A stretch of 64,000 nt of DNA from Lachnospiraceae bacterium (GTDB lineage: Bacteria; Bacillota; Clostridia; Lachnospirales; Lachnospiraceae). Within the stretch, counting starts at the first letter, position 1. Every line of letters begins with the position of its first letter. The notes beneath the pieces were generated by a model, which saw only the letters and a program-made list of their open reading frames with translations, had not been told where the DNA came from and ran no database searches. The stretch is taken from positions 62,001 to 126,000 of the forward strand of contig JAEETA010000003.1 in the NCBI GenBank assembly GCA_016286555.1, read 5' to 3'. Below are positions 9,556-18,870 of the stretch, one piece after another. Both the position numbers and the translations under genes were made by a program.

Positions 9556-12189
9556 ATGAGTACAGATACCAAGGCAAAGAAAGTGAAAAAGCAGCTCACG
9601 GAAGACCAGGTTGAGCGCAGAAATAAATTGATCGAGGGATTGAAGGGTCTGATCTTCCCTCTGATATTGCTGGCGATCATCGGTGGATTCATCTTCTTCA
9701 TCGTCACCTATCAGAACAAGGAAGTGGAAGAGGAGATCATCGAACCCCAGGCTTTTACCGGGGAGCAGGAAGAATATGTCCTGGAAAACGATGATCTGAT
9801 CCTGACCATGGATGCGGCTACCACCCAGTTTACCCTGAAGGTGAAGTCCAGCGGCAAGGTGTGGAGTTCCAATCCCGAAGGTGCGGAGGGAGATTCCGCA
9901 GCCCTTCCCGAGGAGCGCAAAAAGCTGCAGTCCACGCTGCTGATGAGCTACGCACTGGTGAACGGTCTGGAGACCCCTTACAATACCCAGGGCTTCAGTA
10001 TCGAAAACGGTGTCTACGACATCGAGCAGGGCGATGATTACATCAAGGTCCTTTACAGCATCGGTGATGTGGAGCGAGAGTATGTCATTCCTCCTGTTCT
10101 GTCCGAGGCGGATTTCCAGAAGTGGACCGATGCCATGTCCAAAGAGGGTAAGAACCTGACCCAGGACTACTATAAGGAATATGACATCAACAACCTGAAG
10201 AAGAGCGATCTGAAGAAGAACCCCGAGCTGGCTGATGACCTGCGTGCCAACTATCCGATGATCGATCAGACGATCATTTATGTTCTCCGTGACTCCACCA
10301 AGGAGAATGTGAAGAAGACTCTGCAGAAGTTCTTCGCAGAGGCCGGATATACCTACGAAGACCTGCTGGCTGACAAGGAGAATGATCTCTCCGAGAGCAC
10401 TTCCGACAAGCCTGTGTTCAACATCAACATGATCTATCGCCTGGATGGCAATGATCTGGTGGTGGAGCTTCCCATGGACGAGATGGAGTACAAGTCCGAT
10501 TACCATCTCTACACCGTTACTCCTCTTCCTTACTTCGGAGCAGGCGGAAAGGAAGACTCCGGCTATATGCTGGTTCCCGAAGGCGGCGGAGCACTGATCA
10601 ACTTTAACAACGGCAAGATTTCTCAGAACTCCTACTACGCAAATATCTATGGTTGGGATATGGCTCTTTCCCGTAAGGAGCTGGTCCACAATACCAGAGC
10701 TTACTATAATGTGTTCGGCATCTCCGATGGCAGCGATTCCTTCGTCTGTATCCTGGAGGACGGCAGGAGCTACGCTTCCGTGCAGGCCGACATCGCAGGT
10801 AAGAACCACAGCTTCAACTTCGTCAATGCGGTTTACAGCATGTGTACGAGAGAGCAGTATGACGTCGGTGACATTTCCATTTCCGACGTGTACGAGTACC
10901 TGTGGCAGCTCCCTGAGGGCTCCCTGGTGCAGCGGTATCGCTTCATTGATTCCGGTGAGTACTCCGACATGGCAGTGGCATACCGGGATTATCTGAAGGA
11001 CAATTACGGCTCCATGGTGGAGAACACCGATACGTCGGCACCTGTTGCCATCGAGCTCGTAGGCGCCATCGACAAGGTGAAGCAGATCGTGGGCGTGCCC
11101 GTATCCCGCCCTCTGAAACTCACCACCTTCGATGAGGCAGGAGAGATCCTGACAGACCTGTCGAACAACGGGTTTACCAATATCGACGCAAAACTCACCG
11201 GCTGGTGCAACGGCGGTGTGAACCAGAAGCTCCTGAAGCGAATCAATGTGATCTCCGATCTGGGCGGCAAGGGTGATCTGAAGAGCCTGGCAGCCACCGC
11301 AGACAGTCTGGGCATTCCTCTGTACCTGAACGGTGTTACTCAGTACGCTTACGACAGCCACCTGGTGAACGGCTTCAACTCCTTCCGGGATGCAGCCAAG
11401 TTCATCTCCAAGGAGAGAGCAGAGCTCTTCCAGTACAGCCACATCACCTACCAGGCGAGAGAAGGGGCCGAGAGCTTCTACCTGATGCACGCGCCTCTGA
11501 TCAATCAGATGGCCGAGAATCTGGTAAGCTTCACCGATAAGGTCGGAACCGGCGTCTGCTTCGAGGACAACGGAAAGGACCTTTCCTCCGACTACTACCG
11601 CAAGAATTACGTCAGCCGTCAGGCTGAGCTGGAGATCCAGCAGGAGCAGTTCAAGACCTGGGACAGCCAGGGCAAGGACATCATGATCAACATGGGTAAC
11701 GAGTATGCGGCTGTGTACTCCGACATGGTGACCGAGATGGATCTGCGCGGCAGTGAGTACACCATCCTGGATGAGTATGTTCCTTTCTACCAGATGGCAC
11801 TGCACGGCTATGTGAACTATACCGGTCCCGCCATCAATATGTGCGGTGATCCCGAGACCATGATGCTCTATAGCGCCGAGTACGGTGCGGGCCTGCTCTT
11901 CACCTTCATGAAGGAGACCGCATTCGCGACGCAGAAGACCCTCTATCCCGAGTACTACGGAGCAAACTACGACTCCTGGCGTGATGACGCCATCGCGCTT
12001 TACAGCCGTTACAATGCGGAGCTTGGTCATACCTTTAACCAGGAAATGACCGGACATGACAACCTGTCCGAAACCGTATCCATGACCGTATACGAGGACG
12101 GAACCAAGGTGTATGTCAACTACGGCTACAATGATTTTGATGCGGACGGTGTCACCGTTCCCGCAAGAGATTACCTGGTGGTAAGATAA
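9556..12189 (+). CDS. DUF5696-like large membrane-anchored protein, possible TIM-barrel glycosidase
   Basis: An 877-aa protein starting at the ATG at 9556 (GGGAG 5 bases upstream; ATG 9544 is an alternative). It has a basic N-terminus, one helix (about 27-50, LIFPLILLAIIGGFIFFIV), a mostly beta region to about 480, then a region with barrel-like alternation: FTNIDAKLTGWCNGGVNQ, SLAATADSLGIPLYLNG and TGVCFEDNGKDL. I match it from memory to DUF5696 proteins found next to sugar ABC genes in Firmicutes. The beta-domain plus barrel layout resembles glycoside hydrolases, but I cannot assign catalytic residues. The bulk should lie outside the membrane. Confidence 0.7.
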   Translation: MSTDTKAKKVKKQLTEDQVERRNKLIEGLKGLIFPLILLAIIGGFIFFIVTYQNKEVEEEIIEPQAFTGEQEEYVLENDDLILTMDAATTQFTLKVKSSGKVWSSNPEGAEGDSAALPEERKKLQSTLLMSYALVNGLETPYNTQGFSIENGVYDIEQGDDYIKVLYSIGDVEREYVIPPVLSEADFQKWTDAMSKEGKNLTQDYYKEYDINNLKKSDLKKNPELADDLRANYPMIDQTIIYVLRDSTKENVKKTLQKFFAEAGYTYEDLLADKENDLSESTSDKPVFNINMIYRLDGNDLVVELPMDEMEYKSDYHLYTVTPLPYFGAGGKEDSGYMLVPEGGGALINFNNGKISQNSYYANIYGWDMALSRKELVHNTRAYYNVFGISDGSDSFVCILEDGRSYASVQADIAGKNHSFNFVNAVYSMCTREQYDVGDISISDVYEYLWQLPEGSLVQRYRFIDSGEYSDMAVAYRDYLKDNYGSMVENTDTSAPVAIELVGAIDKVKQIVGVPVSRPLKLTTFDEAGEILTDLSNNGFTNIDAKLTGWCNGGVNQKLLKRINVISDLGGKGDLKSLAATADSLGIPLYLNGVTQYAYDSHLVNGFNSFRDAAKFISKERAELFQYSHITYQAREGAESFYLMHAPLINQMAENLVSFTDKVGTGVCFEDNGKDLSSDYYRKNYVSRQAELEIQQEQFKTWDSQGKDIMINMGNEYAAVYSDMVTEMDLRGSEYTILDEYVPFYQMALHGYVNYTGPAINMCGDPETMMLYSAEYGAGLLFTFMKETAFATQKTLYPEYYGANYDSWRDDAIALYSRYNAELGHTFNQEMTGHDNLSETVSMTVYEDGTKVYVNYGYNDFDADGVTVPARDYLVVR

Positions 12190-12238
12190 AGACTTACGCA
12201 AAAGACCGATCCGTCAAGGCGGAGTCGGAGATGAGGAA

Positions 12239-13165
12239 ATGGGTTACAGTATGAAGAGTCAAACGAAACGGAAAAAATACGTGGGACTGCAGAGGAGAAA
12301 GGCAAAGTCGGGATATCTCTTTATCCTGCCCTTCATCATAGGCTTCCTGGCATTTATGGTGAAACCCTTCTTCCAGTCGCTCTATATGAGCTTCTGTAAT
12401 GTGGAGGTGGGATCCGGCAGCTTTGTCCTGTCATTTAACAAGCTCACCAATTACTATTTCGCCTTCCGCGTGGATCCGGAGTATAACAGACTGCTGGTGG
12501 AAGAGATCACGAGAATGATCATCTACTCCCTGGCCATCATCGTGTTCAGTTTCTTCGTGGCACTGATCCTGAACCAAAAGTTCCACGCCAGAGCCCTGGT
12601 GAGAGCCATCTTCTTCCTGCCTGTTATCCTTTCCTCCGGTGTTATCATCGGCCTGGAGTCGGATAATCAGCTGATGGCCAACATGGCGAATCTGATGGAG
12701 GAAGCCGCTTCCGGCGTCAGCGTCACGGATGCGCTGGAGAATATCCTCCGAACCGCAGGCGTTGCAACGAGAGCCTTCGAAGAGGTCTTCGAGATCATCG
12801 ATAACATCTACGATGTGGCCATCGCCTCCGGTATTCAGATCATCATCTTCCTGTCCGGTCTGCAGACCATCCCCTCGAGTATGTACGAGGCGGCGGACAT
12901 TGAGGGCTGTACCGCATGGGAGAGCCTGTGGAAGATCACCTTCCCTATGATCAGCAACCTGTTCCTGGTGAACTGGTTCTACACCGTTATCGATTTCAGT
13001 ATGCGTACTGACAACGAGGTCATCAAAAAGATTCAGGAAGTCATGATCATCAACCTGAATTACGGCCCCGCATCCGCAATGGCGTGGATCTACTTTTTGA
13101 TCATTCTGGCATTTGTGGGAATCACATCGCTGATCATTTCAAGAGGAGTGTATTACTATGACTAA
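12239..13165 (+). CDS. Carbohydrate ABC transporter permease (second transporter)
   Basis: A 308-aa permease with an N-terminal helix (GYLFILPFIIGFLAFMVKPFFQS) and an EAA loop EAADIEGCTAWESLWKITFP. Compared with typical family members it carries an extra acidic/alanine-rich segment between helices (about residues 140-185: DNQLMANMANLMEEAASG onward). It begins 49 bases after the DUF5696-like gene and overlaps the next permease by 8 bases, so the two permeases are translationally coupled. Substrate not determinable. Confidence 0.9.
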   Translation: MGYSMKSQTKRKKYVGLQRRKAKSGYLFILPFIIGFLAFMVKPFFQSLYMSFCNVEVGSGSFVLSFNKLTNYYFAFRVDPEYNRLLVEEITRMIIYSLAIIVFSFFVALILNQKFHARALVRAIFFLPVILSSGVIIGLESDNQLMANMANLMEEAASGVSVTDALENILRTAGVATRAFEEVFEIIDNIYDVAIASGIQIIIFLSGLQTIPSSMYEAADIEGCTAWESLWKITFPMISNLFLVNWFYTVIDFSMRTDNEVIKKIQEVMIINLNYGPASAMAWIYFLIILAFVGITSLIISRGVYYYD

Positions 13166-14168
13166 GACGAAAACGGCCAAGCCCGGACAACTTACTTTCT
13201 GGGAGAGAAATAAGCGGTCCGGCGGCTACCTGTTGCAAAAGAAGATCATGGAAGTGGGAGTGGCACTGGCTCGTTTTATCCTGCTCTTCGGAATGTGCTT
13301 TCTGATCCTGCAGCCGATTCTGAACAAGATCTCCGTCAGCTTCATGAAGGAGGCAGATCTGTACAATCCCGTGGTCATCTCCATTCCTTCGGAGTTCACC
13401 ACCGAGAACTATCAGCTGGCAGGGCAGCTCATGTATTACAAGGACGGTCTGAAAAATACCTTCCTGATCTCCCTGACCATCGCTATCCTGCAGGTATGTA
13501 TGTGTACCATTGTAGGATATGGATTTGCAAGGTTTGAGTTTCCTTTCAAGAAGTTCTGGTTTGCCTGCGTTATGGCAACGATCCTGGTGCCTCCGCAGAC
13601 CATCGCGACCTCTTTGTACCTGCATTTCCGTTTCTTTGACATTTTAGGATTGATAAAACTCATCACAGGCGATACAATAAACCTTAGGAATTCTGTGCTG
13701 CCCTACTATTTGATGAGTGCGGGCTGTACCGGACTGAAGAACGGACTGTATGTTTTCCTGATCCGTCAGTTCTTCCGTAACCTCCCCGGTGACCTGGAGG
13801 AGGCTGCATATGTGGACGGTTGCGGCACCTTTAAGACCTTCATCCGCATCATGCTTCCCGAGGCGAAGCCCATCCTGACCTCCTGCTTCCTGTTCTCCTT
13901 TGTGTGGCAGTGGACGGACAGCTTCTACTCCAAGATGTTCCTGGGTGGTAAGAGACTCCTGAGCACCTCCCTGGCCAGCCTGGTGGATACCCTGGCAGCC
14001 TTCCTGATCCGTCTGCGTGGCGGCGGTGGCGGTGGTGTCTCTGTCGGATATTCCAACATGCTCCTTTCCACCGGAACCCTGATGATGATCACTCCGCTCC
14101 TGATCCTGTATCTGTTCGCTCAGAGAGCATTCGTGGAGAGCATCAGCTCGACGGGTATTAAAATGTAG
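13158..14168 (+). CDS. Carbohydrate ABC transporter permease (second transporter, partner subunit)
   Basis: A 336-aa MalG-type permease with a GAGGAG site inside the preceding gene. The EAA loop is EAAYVDGCGTFKTFIRIMLP. It is longer than the usual 270-300 aa because of two inserts: one near residues 165-185 (GDTINLRNSV) and a Gly-rich run RLRGGGGGGVSVGY before the last helix. The C-terminus AFVESISSTGIKM is typical. It pairs with the upstream permease and with the downstream lipoprotein. Confidence 0.9.
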   Translation: MTKTKTAKPGQLTFWERNKRSGGYLLQKKIMEVGVALARFILLFGMCFLILQPILNKISVSFMKEADLYNPVVISIPSEFTTENYQLAGQLMYYKDGLKNTFLISLTIAILQVCMCTIVGYGFARFEFPFKKFWFACVMATILVPPQTIATSLYLHFRFFDILGLIKLITGDTINLRNSVLPYYLMSAGCTGLKNGLYVFLIRQFFRNLPGDLEEAAYVDGCGTFKTFIRIMLPEAKPILTSCFLFSFVWQWTDSFYSKMFLGGKRLLSTSLASLVDTLAAFLIRLRGGGGGGVSVGYSNMLLSTGTLMMITPLLILYLFAQRAFVESISSTGIKM

Positions 14169-14187
14169 GTAGATCTCGCGAGGCGGG

Positions 14188-14216
14188 TTGGTCGTCTGCC
14201 GAGCGGTCTATATAAT
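14188..14216 (+). promoter_or_regulatory. Sigma-70-type promoter for the second binding-protein gene
   Basis: TTGGTC (14188-14193) and TATAAT (14211-14216) are separated by 17 bases in the gap between the permease and the lipoprotein gene. The perfect -10 would give the binding protein its own transcript, consistent with the excess of binding protein these systems usually need. Confidence 0.6.
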
Positions 14217-14259
14217 GTTCATCGGCGCAAGCCGGAAGATTAAAAGGAGGAATTATAGT

Positions 14260-15780
14260 ATGAAAAGGCAAATCGCAACGAAAGTCACTGCTGCTATCAC
14301 CCTTGCAGCAATGGCAATGAGCGCTGTCGGATGCGGAAGCACTGCAGAGACTCCTGCACCTGCTACTGACAGCACTGCTACTGACGCAGCAGCGACCACT
14401 GATACGTCTGCAGCAACCGACACCGCAGCTACTGACACTGCAGCAACTGATACTGCAGCTGACACTGCTGAGGACGAGGGCCCTTACACCATCATTAAGG
14501 ATGCTGACGGCAACCCCATCGACCTGGGTGGCATGGAGATCATCATCCGTGACTGGTGGTCCGATCCTGAAGGTATCGCTCCCGAGCCTACCAACGATTA
14601 CGAGGAGGCTGTTGCCGACTATCGTGATTGGATTCAGGAGACCTACAACTTCACCATCAAGCAGCAGGGTATTTCCGACTGGGGTTCCACTCCTGAGGAT
14701 TTCGCAAACTACGTAACCGGCGGCGACCAGGGCGAGAACTACATCTGGGTTCTTCGTTCCGACGCTATCGGCTCCGCTCTTGGCAGCGGCCTGCTGTATG
14801 ACCTGTCCACTCTGGACTGCCTGGACTTCTCTCTTCCGAAGTTCCAGAACAACAAGGTTGCTGAGAACTACACTGTAGGCGGCGGCACCTATGCCATGTA
14901 CGCTGGCTTTTCCGAGCCTCGTACCGGCGTTTACTTCAACAAGAGAGTCCTGACCGAGGCTGGTATCGATCCTGAGTCCATCTACGACATGCAGGCAGAC
15001 GGCACCTGGACCTGGCAGGCATTCGATGATCTGATGGCTCAGGTTCAGAGAGATACTGATAACGACGGTCAGATCGACGTTTGGGGCCTGACCCTGAACG
15101 AGGGTTCCATGACCAGCACTGCAGTTGCTTCCAACGGCGGCGCTTACATCGGAACCGATGCTAACGGCTTCACCTATGAGCTCGAGAATCAGAAGACTCT
15201 GGATGCTCTTGATTGGACCGTTGACATGTTCACCAAGTACGATCAGCATGATCCTGAGGGTGCTAACTGGGATTACTACAAGGAGGAGTTCCAGTCCGGT
15301 ACCGTAGCATTCATGGTTGAGGATGCTTACGAAGGATATGAGAACGGTATCGTTGACCAGATGGATGATGAGTGCGGATACGTTATGTTCCCCGCTCCTT
15401 CCGAGGGCGTTGCATATGTTAACGTTTGGTCCAACAACCCGATCTGTATCCCTGCTTGCTACGATGCAGACAAGGCTTGGAAGCTTGCATTCGCTTGGAA
15501 CCTTTACACTGAGGCTCCCGCTGGCTACGAGGATTACAACGGCCAGTTCGCAACCTTCCGTAAGGGCTGCTTCGATGAGAGAGCAGTTGACGAGACTCTG
15601 ACCATGATGATGGAGTCCGAGCACGGCGTTATCCAGTACCACGGTCTGGTTCCCAATCTGCAGATTGGTCCCGACTTCGTATGGTCTGTTGGCCCCAATG
15701 CTGACATCTCTGCTCTGGTTGAAGCTATCCGCGACACCTGGAAGCAGTACATCGAGGATGCTAACGCAGCATTCAACTAA
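14260..15780 (+). CDS. Extracellular solute-binding lipoprotein of a sugar ABC transporter
   Basis: A 506-aa substrate-binding protein. The ATG at 14260 has AAGGAGG 9 bases upstream. The signal peptide ends in SAVGC (Cys25), followed by a low-complexity linker of TDTAA-type repeats to about residue 75. The mature fold includes FNKRVLTEAGIDPESIYD and WTWQAFDDLMAQVQRDTDNDG, typical of family-1 binding proteins. Codons are unusually uniform (GCT, AAC, GAC, GGC), unlike the preceding permeases, which suggests very high expression. It has its own promoter and terminator and closes the locus. Confidence 0.92.
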   Translation: MKRQIATKVTAAITLAAMAMSAVGCGSTAETPAPATDSTATDAAATTDTSAATDTAATDTAATDTAADTAEDEGPYTIIKDADGNPIDLGGMEIIIRDWWSDPEGIAPEPTNDYEEAVADYRDWIQETYNFTIKQQGISDWGSTPEDFANYVTGGDQGENYIWVLRSDAIGSALGSGLLYDLSTLDCLDFSLPKFQNNKVAENYTVGGGTYAMYAGFSEPRTGVYFNKRVLTEAGIDPESIYDMQADGTWTWQAFDDLMAQVQRDTDNDGQIDVWGLTLNEGSMTSTAVASNGGAYIGTDANGFTYELENQKTLDALDWTVDMFTKYDQHDPEGANWDYYKEEFQSGTVAFMVEDAYEGYENGIVDQMDDECGYVMFPAPSEGVAYVNVWSNNPICIPACYDADKAWKLAFAWNLYTEAPAGYEDYNGQFATFRKGCFDERAVDETLTMMMESEHGVIQYHGLVPNLQIGPDFVWSVGPNADISALVEAIRDTWKQYIEDANAAFN

Positions 15781-15794
15781 GACTTACTGACAGG

Positions 15795-15825
15795 GGAGCG
15801 GCGTCATTGGCGCCGCTCCTTTTTT
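15795..15825 (+). terminator. Rho-independent terminator after the sugar locus
   Basis: A perfect 9-bp stem (GGAGCGGCG at 15795-15803 with CGCCGCTCC at 15811-15819), a 7-base loop and a run of six T follow the binding-protein stop by 14 bases. Confidence 0.92.
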
Positions 15826-15858
15826 CTTATCTCTATCATGAAATCCCCGGAGGATACT

Positions 15859-16812
15859 ATGGTCAAAGCAAGATTTCACTTACCCGGCATTCGGTTTAAT
15901 TTCCCACTGAATATGTTCTGGGCCAGTCTCCTGAAGCAATATCCCGAATATTTCCGTGAAGGGGTAGAGATCGCATCCTTTTTCGGAACCTTCCCGCTGT
16001 GCCTCTGGAACGGGGGACGCCTGGTCTATCATGACCAGTGTGATGCGGCATTCGTCAAAAACGTCATCAAGAACGTGAACGCGCAGGGGATTCCCATCCG
16101 TTATACCTTTACGAACCCTCTTCTGACGGAGGAGGACCTGCTGGATCCTTTCTGCAATTTCTGCATGAAGGAAGCAGATAACGGAATGAACGAGGTCATC
16201 GTTGTTTCGCCCATCCTGGAGCAGTATATCCGCGATGTCTATCCTTCCTTTGCCATCAACAGCTCCACCTGCAAGGAGATCAAGGATGTGGATGGCATCA
16301 ACGCCGAGCTGGCGAAGGATTACAAGACCGTGGTGTTGGATTACAACATGAACGGTCGCTGGGATCTCATTGACGGGATCGAGGACAAGTCCCGTCTGGA
16401 GGTGCTGATCAATACCCTCTGCAAGCCGAACTGTGAGAGACGTGGGGGACATTATCGCAACATCGCCGAGAATCAGCGTATTGCTTTGAAAAACAGAGAG
16501 CTTCCGCCGGAGAAAAGGATCCCCATCAAGCCCTGGTACTGTGAGTACGGTGACAAAAACTGTGTCTTCACCATTCAGGACTACTCCACGGTGATCCGGC
16601 CCGATGAGATCTGGGAAGAATATATTCCCAGAGGGATCAATCAGTTTAAGATTGAGGGACGCACAGCCAATCTGTTTTCCCTCATCGAGACCTATTCCTA
16701 TTACATGCTAAAGCCCGAGTGCATCGGACCCGCCAGACTCCTGCTCCTGCGGAACCTGGAGGAGAACAAGATCATCACGGTGAACAAACCCCGCCCGTCT
16801 AAGTGGCCTTAA
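15859..16812 (+). CDS. U32-peptidase-like protein, paralogue 1
   Basis: The ATG at 15859 has GGAGG 5 bases upstream, preferred over the ATG at 15838. The 317-aa product has no signal or membrane segment. It is a paralogue of the next gene: both share FxGTFP...WNGGR near residues 45-60 and a conserved Cys-x3-Cys (C188/C192, CKPNCERRGGHY). Both also share a C-terminal G(I/F)xxFKI(E/V)GR stretch, which matches the FKIEGR signature of U32 peptidases and the related UbiU/UbiV Fe-S proteins. Extra cysteines (DPFCNFC, WYCEYGDKNC) could complete a metal site. Function unknown; I infer a cytoplasmic U32-like fold. Confidence 0.65.
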   Translation: MVKARFHLPGIRFNFPLNMFWASLLKQYPEYFREGVEIASFFGTFPLCLWNGGRLVYHDQCDAAFVKNVIKNVNAQGIPIRYTFTNPLLTEEDLLDPFCNFCMKEADNGMNEVIVVSPILEQYIRDVYPSFAINSSTCKEIKDVDGINAELAKDYKTVVLDYNMNGRWDLIDGIEDKSRLEVLINTLCKPNCERRGGHYRNIAENQRIALKNRELPPEKRIPIKPWYCEYGDKNCVFTIQDYSTVIRPDEIWEEYIPRGINQFKIEGRTANLFSLIETYSYYMLKPECIGPARLLLLRNLEENKIITVNKPRPSKWP

Positions 16813-16829
16813 GCTCTTTTGGAGGAATT

Positions 16830-17726
16830 ATGGGAGATCGAAAGATTTACTGGCATCTGCCCGGCTTTTGTGTCTTTTTCTATCTGAATCAGATCATCGT
16901 GCATCTGATGCAGGAATATCCCGAGAAATTCATGGACGGGTATGCCGTGGGCAGCGTCTACGGCACCTTCCCCGGCGCTATCTGGAACGGCGGAAGGGCA
17001 GTCTTTGGACTCACGTCCCGTTCCGATATGGAGAAGATCATCGGAACCTACAACCGGATGGGAGTTCCCGTGCGCTTTACCTGGACAAATTCCCTCATTG
17101 AGGAAAAACATCTGCAGGATACCTATTGCAACCTGATCATGGAAGTGGCCAGCTGCGGACCGAATCAGGTCCTGGTGAACCGTCCCGTGCTGGAGGAGTA
17201 TCTGCGGGCAAATTATCCCGGATTCGAATACATTTCCTCCACCACTAAGCGCATCACCGATATGGATCGCGTCATGGAGGAGTTGCAGCGGGATTATGCC
17301 CTGGTGGTGCTGGATTATGACCTGAACCACGATGAGGCCGTTCTGAAGGCCTTAGAGCCCCATGCAGAGCGTATCGAGATCCTGGTGGATGAGATCTGCT
17401 TCCCGGGATGTCCCCGCCGTGCGGAGCACTACAGGGCGGAAAGTGAGTGCCAGCTGCGTTACGACAAGGGAACGCCTTTCCCCTGCCCCAACCGCACGAA
17501 GGTACCTTCCTTCGAGGAAGCAAAAAAACGCCCGGCGTTCCTGAGTAGAGAGGAACTGCCGGACTATATCGACAGAGGCTTTGTGAACTTTAAGATCGTG
17601 GGCCGCGGCCTTCCCATGGAGATGGTACTGGAATCCTATCTGTACTATCTGCCGAAGGAGGAAGAGCGCAGCTGGGTGAAAAACCGCATTGAAGCGGATC
17701 TCACCAAGATGGGAGTTCGGCGGTAG
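16830..17726 (+). CDS. U32-peptidase-like protein, paralogue 2
   Basis: This 298-aa protein starts at the ATG at 16830, with GGAGG 4 bases upstream and 17 bases after the first paralogue. It aligns along its full length with that protein: LPGFCVFFYLNQIIVHLMQEYPEKF against LPGIRFNFPLNMFWASLLKQ, the same GTFP and WNGGR motifs, Cys190-x3-Cys194 (CFPGCPRRAEHY), PFPCPN and FVNFKIVGR. The pair is an ancient tandem duplication, since residues diverge widely. The products may work as a heteromer, as UbiU and UbiV do, but nothing nearby indicates a substrate. Confidence 0.65.
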   Translation: MGDRKIYWHLPGFCVFFYLNQIIVHLMQEYPEKFMDGYAVGSVYGTFPGAIWNGGRAVFGLTSRSDMEKIIGTYNRMGVPVRFTWTNSLIEEKHLQDTYCNLIMEVASCGPNQVLVNRPVLEEYLRANYPGFEYISSTTKRITDMDRVMEELQRDYALVVLDYDLNHDEAVLKALEPHAERIEILVDEICFPGCPRRAEHYRAESECQLRYDKGTPFPCPNRTKVPSFEEAKKRPAFLSREELPDYIDRGFVNFKIVGRGLPMEMVLESYLYYLPKEEERSWVKNRIEADLTKMGVRR

Positions 17727-17766
17727 GAGTACCTCACGGGGTGGCTCTCGGGTCGATCAGGGATCC

Positions 17767-18870
17767 TTAGTTATCCTTGGGCAGATCCGTCTGCAGCAAT
17801 GTTGCCCGCAGGATCACGGGATTGTGATCGGTGGAGACAAAGCCCTGGTCCTGGACGCCGTAGGAATCGGCACGCACATTGCCGGAGAGGATAAATCCGT
17901 CGATGCAGTAATACTGGAAGGTATCCGGATCGGAGCCTGCATAGGCGCGGTCCAGGGACCTGCAGCTGGGGGTATCCCCATCCATCAGCATCACGAAATC
18001 GGAGAAATCATCCCGGTTGATGATGCCGGGGGTCCACATCCCTTCCTGTACCGGGAATTTGCTGGTATCTACGTTGGAGAAGGTCTGGTTGAAATCGCCG
18101 CCTGCGATGACGTAATTGCCCAGCTCCGCCTCCCGCTTGAGGATGGAGAGGAGCATTTTTGTCTGAGCGATCTTGCCTTCACCGTTGTCATAGGCCTCCA
18201 GATGGAGGTTGATCATCACCAGTTCTTTGTCCGTGTTTGCCAAAGGAATCCGGGAGATCAGCAGACACCGTTTCAGATTGCCTACCCGCACCGGCCAGGT
18301 GTAGGGGCAGGGCAGGGCTTCTCTGGTGGCGGAGGTGATCTCCGCATCCGTAAAGGTCATGATACCACCCTGAACCTTTCCGATGGGGGGAACGGGATAG
18401 GGGATGAAATCCACCTTGAAATTGATGGCAAAGGCCTGAGAGGAAGGGGCCAGGAGATTGCTCAGGAAAGCCTGTTCATCGATCCTGTGAGAACGGGTGG
18501 AAGCAAGGTCCACCTCCTGCATCATCAGGATCGTGGGACGGAAATTATCTACTGCGTCCGCAATGTTTGTCAGATTTTCACGGACTCTTGCTTCATCCGC
18601 AGTATTTACGCTTTTTCCTCCGTCCATGAAAAAGTCGGCGTTGTCTCCCAAAGCGCCGTATCCGATGTTCCAGCTCATGACGCTGATACTGTCGCCGGGT
18701 GCGATGACCTGGAAGCTGCTGACGGAGGTGTCGGTAGTAACCTCGACGGGTTCCGTTGCCGCGGGATTGTATTCAGTGACGGTCAGATATCCGAACAGGA
18801 GCGCTGCAACCAGAACGATGAGTCCCAGAACAATGCCTGTTCCTTTCAGGATTTTGAGAAAGATTTTCAT
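17767..18870 (-). CDS. Membrane-anchored endonuclease/exonuclease/phosphatase (EEP) family protein
   Basis: A 367-aa protein with one N-terminal helix (VLGLIVLVAALLFGYLTV) and an outward-facing EEP domain. Visible family motifs are VMSWNIGYG, MMQEVD (metal-binding Glu), IAGGDFNQ (catalytic Asp/Asn) and the C-terminal STDHNPVIL His motif. EEP enzymes cleave phosphodiesters or phospholipid head groups; the exported position favours a lipid or extracellular nucleic acid substrate, which is inference. It converges on the U32-like pair and diverges from the glycosyltransferase. Confidence 0.85.
   Translation of the reverse strand: MKIFLKILKGTGIVLGLIVLVAALLFGYLTVTEYNPAATEPVEVTTDTSVSSFQVIAPGDSISVMSWNIGYGALGDNADFFMDGGKSVNTADEARVRENLTNIADAVDNFRPTILMMQEVDLASTRSHRIDEQAFLSNLLAPSSQAFAINFKVDFIPYPVPPIGKVQGGIMTFTDAEITSATREALPCPYTWPVRVGNLKRCLLISRIPLANTDKELVMINLHLEAYDNGEGKIAQTKMLLSILKREAELGNYVIAGGDFNQTFSNVDTSKFPVQEGMWTPGIINRDDFSDFVMLMDGDTPSCRSLDRAYAGSDPDTFQYYCIDGFILSGNVRADSYGVQDQGFVSTDHNPVILRATLLQTDLPKDN

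Noticed and set aside
9472..12201. 909-codon open frame opposite the DUF5696-like gene
   Set aside because: Low-complexity Val/Leu/His/Gly translation without start signal or family; a shadow frame.
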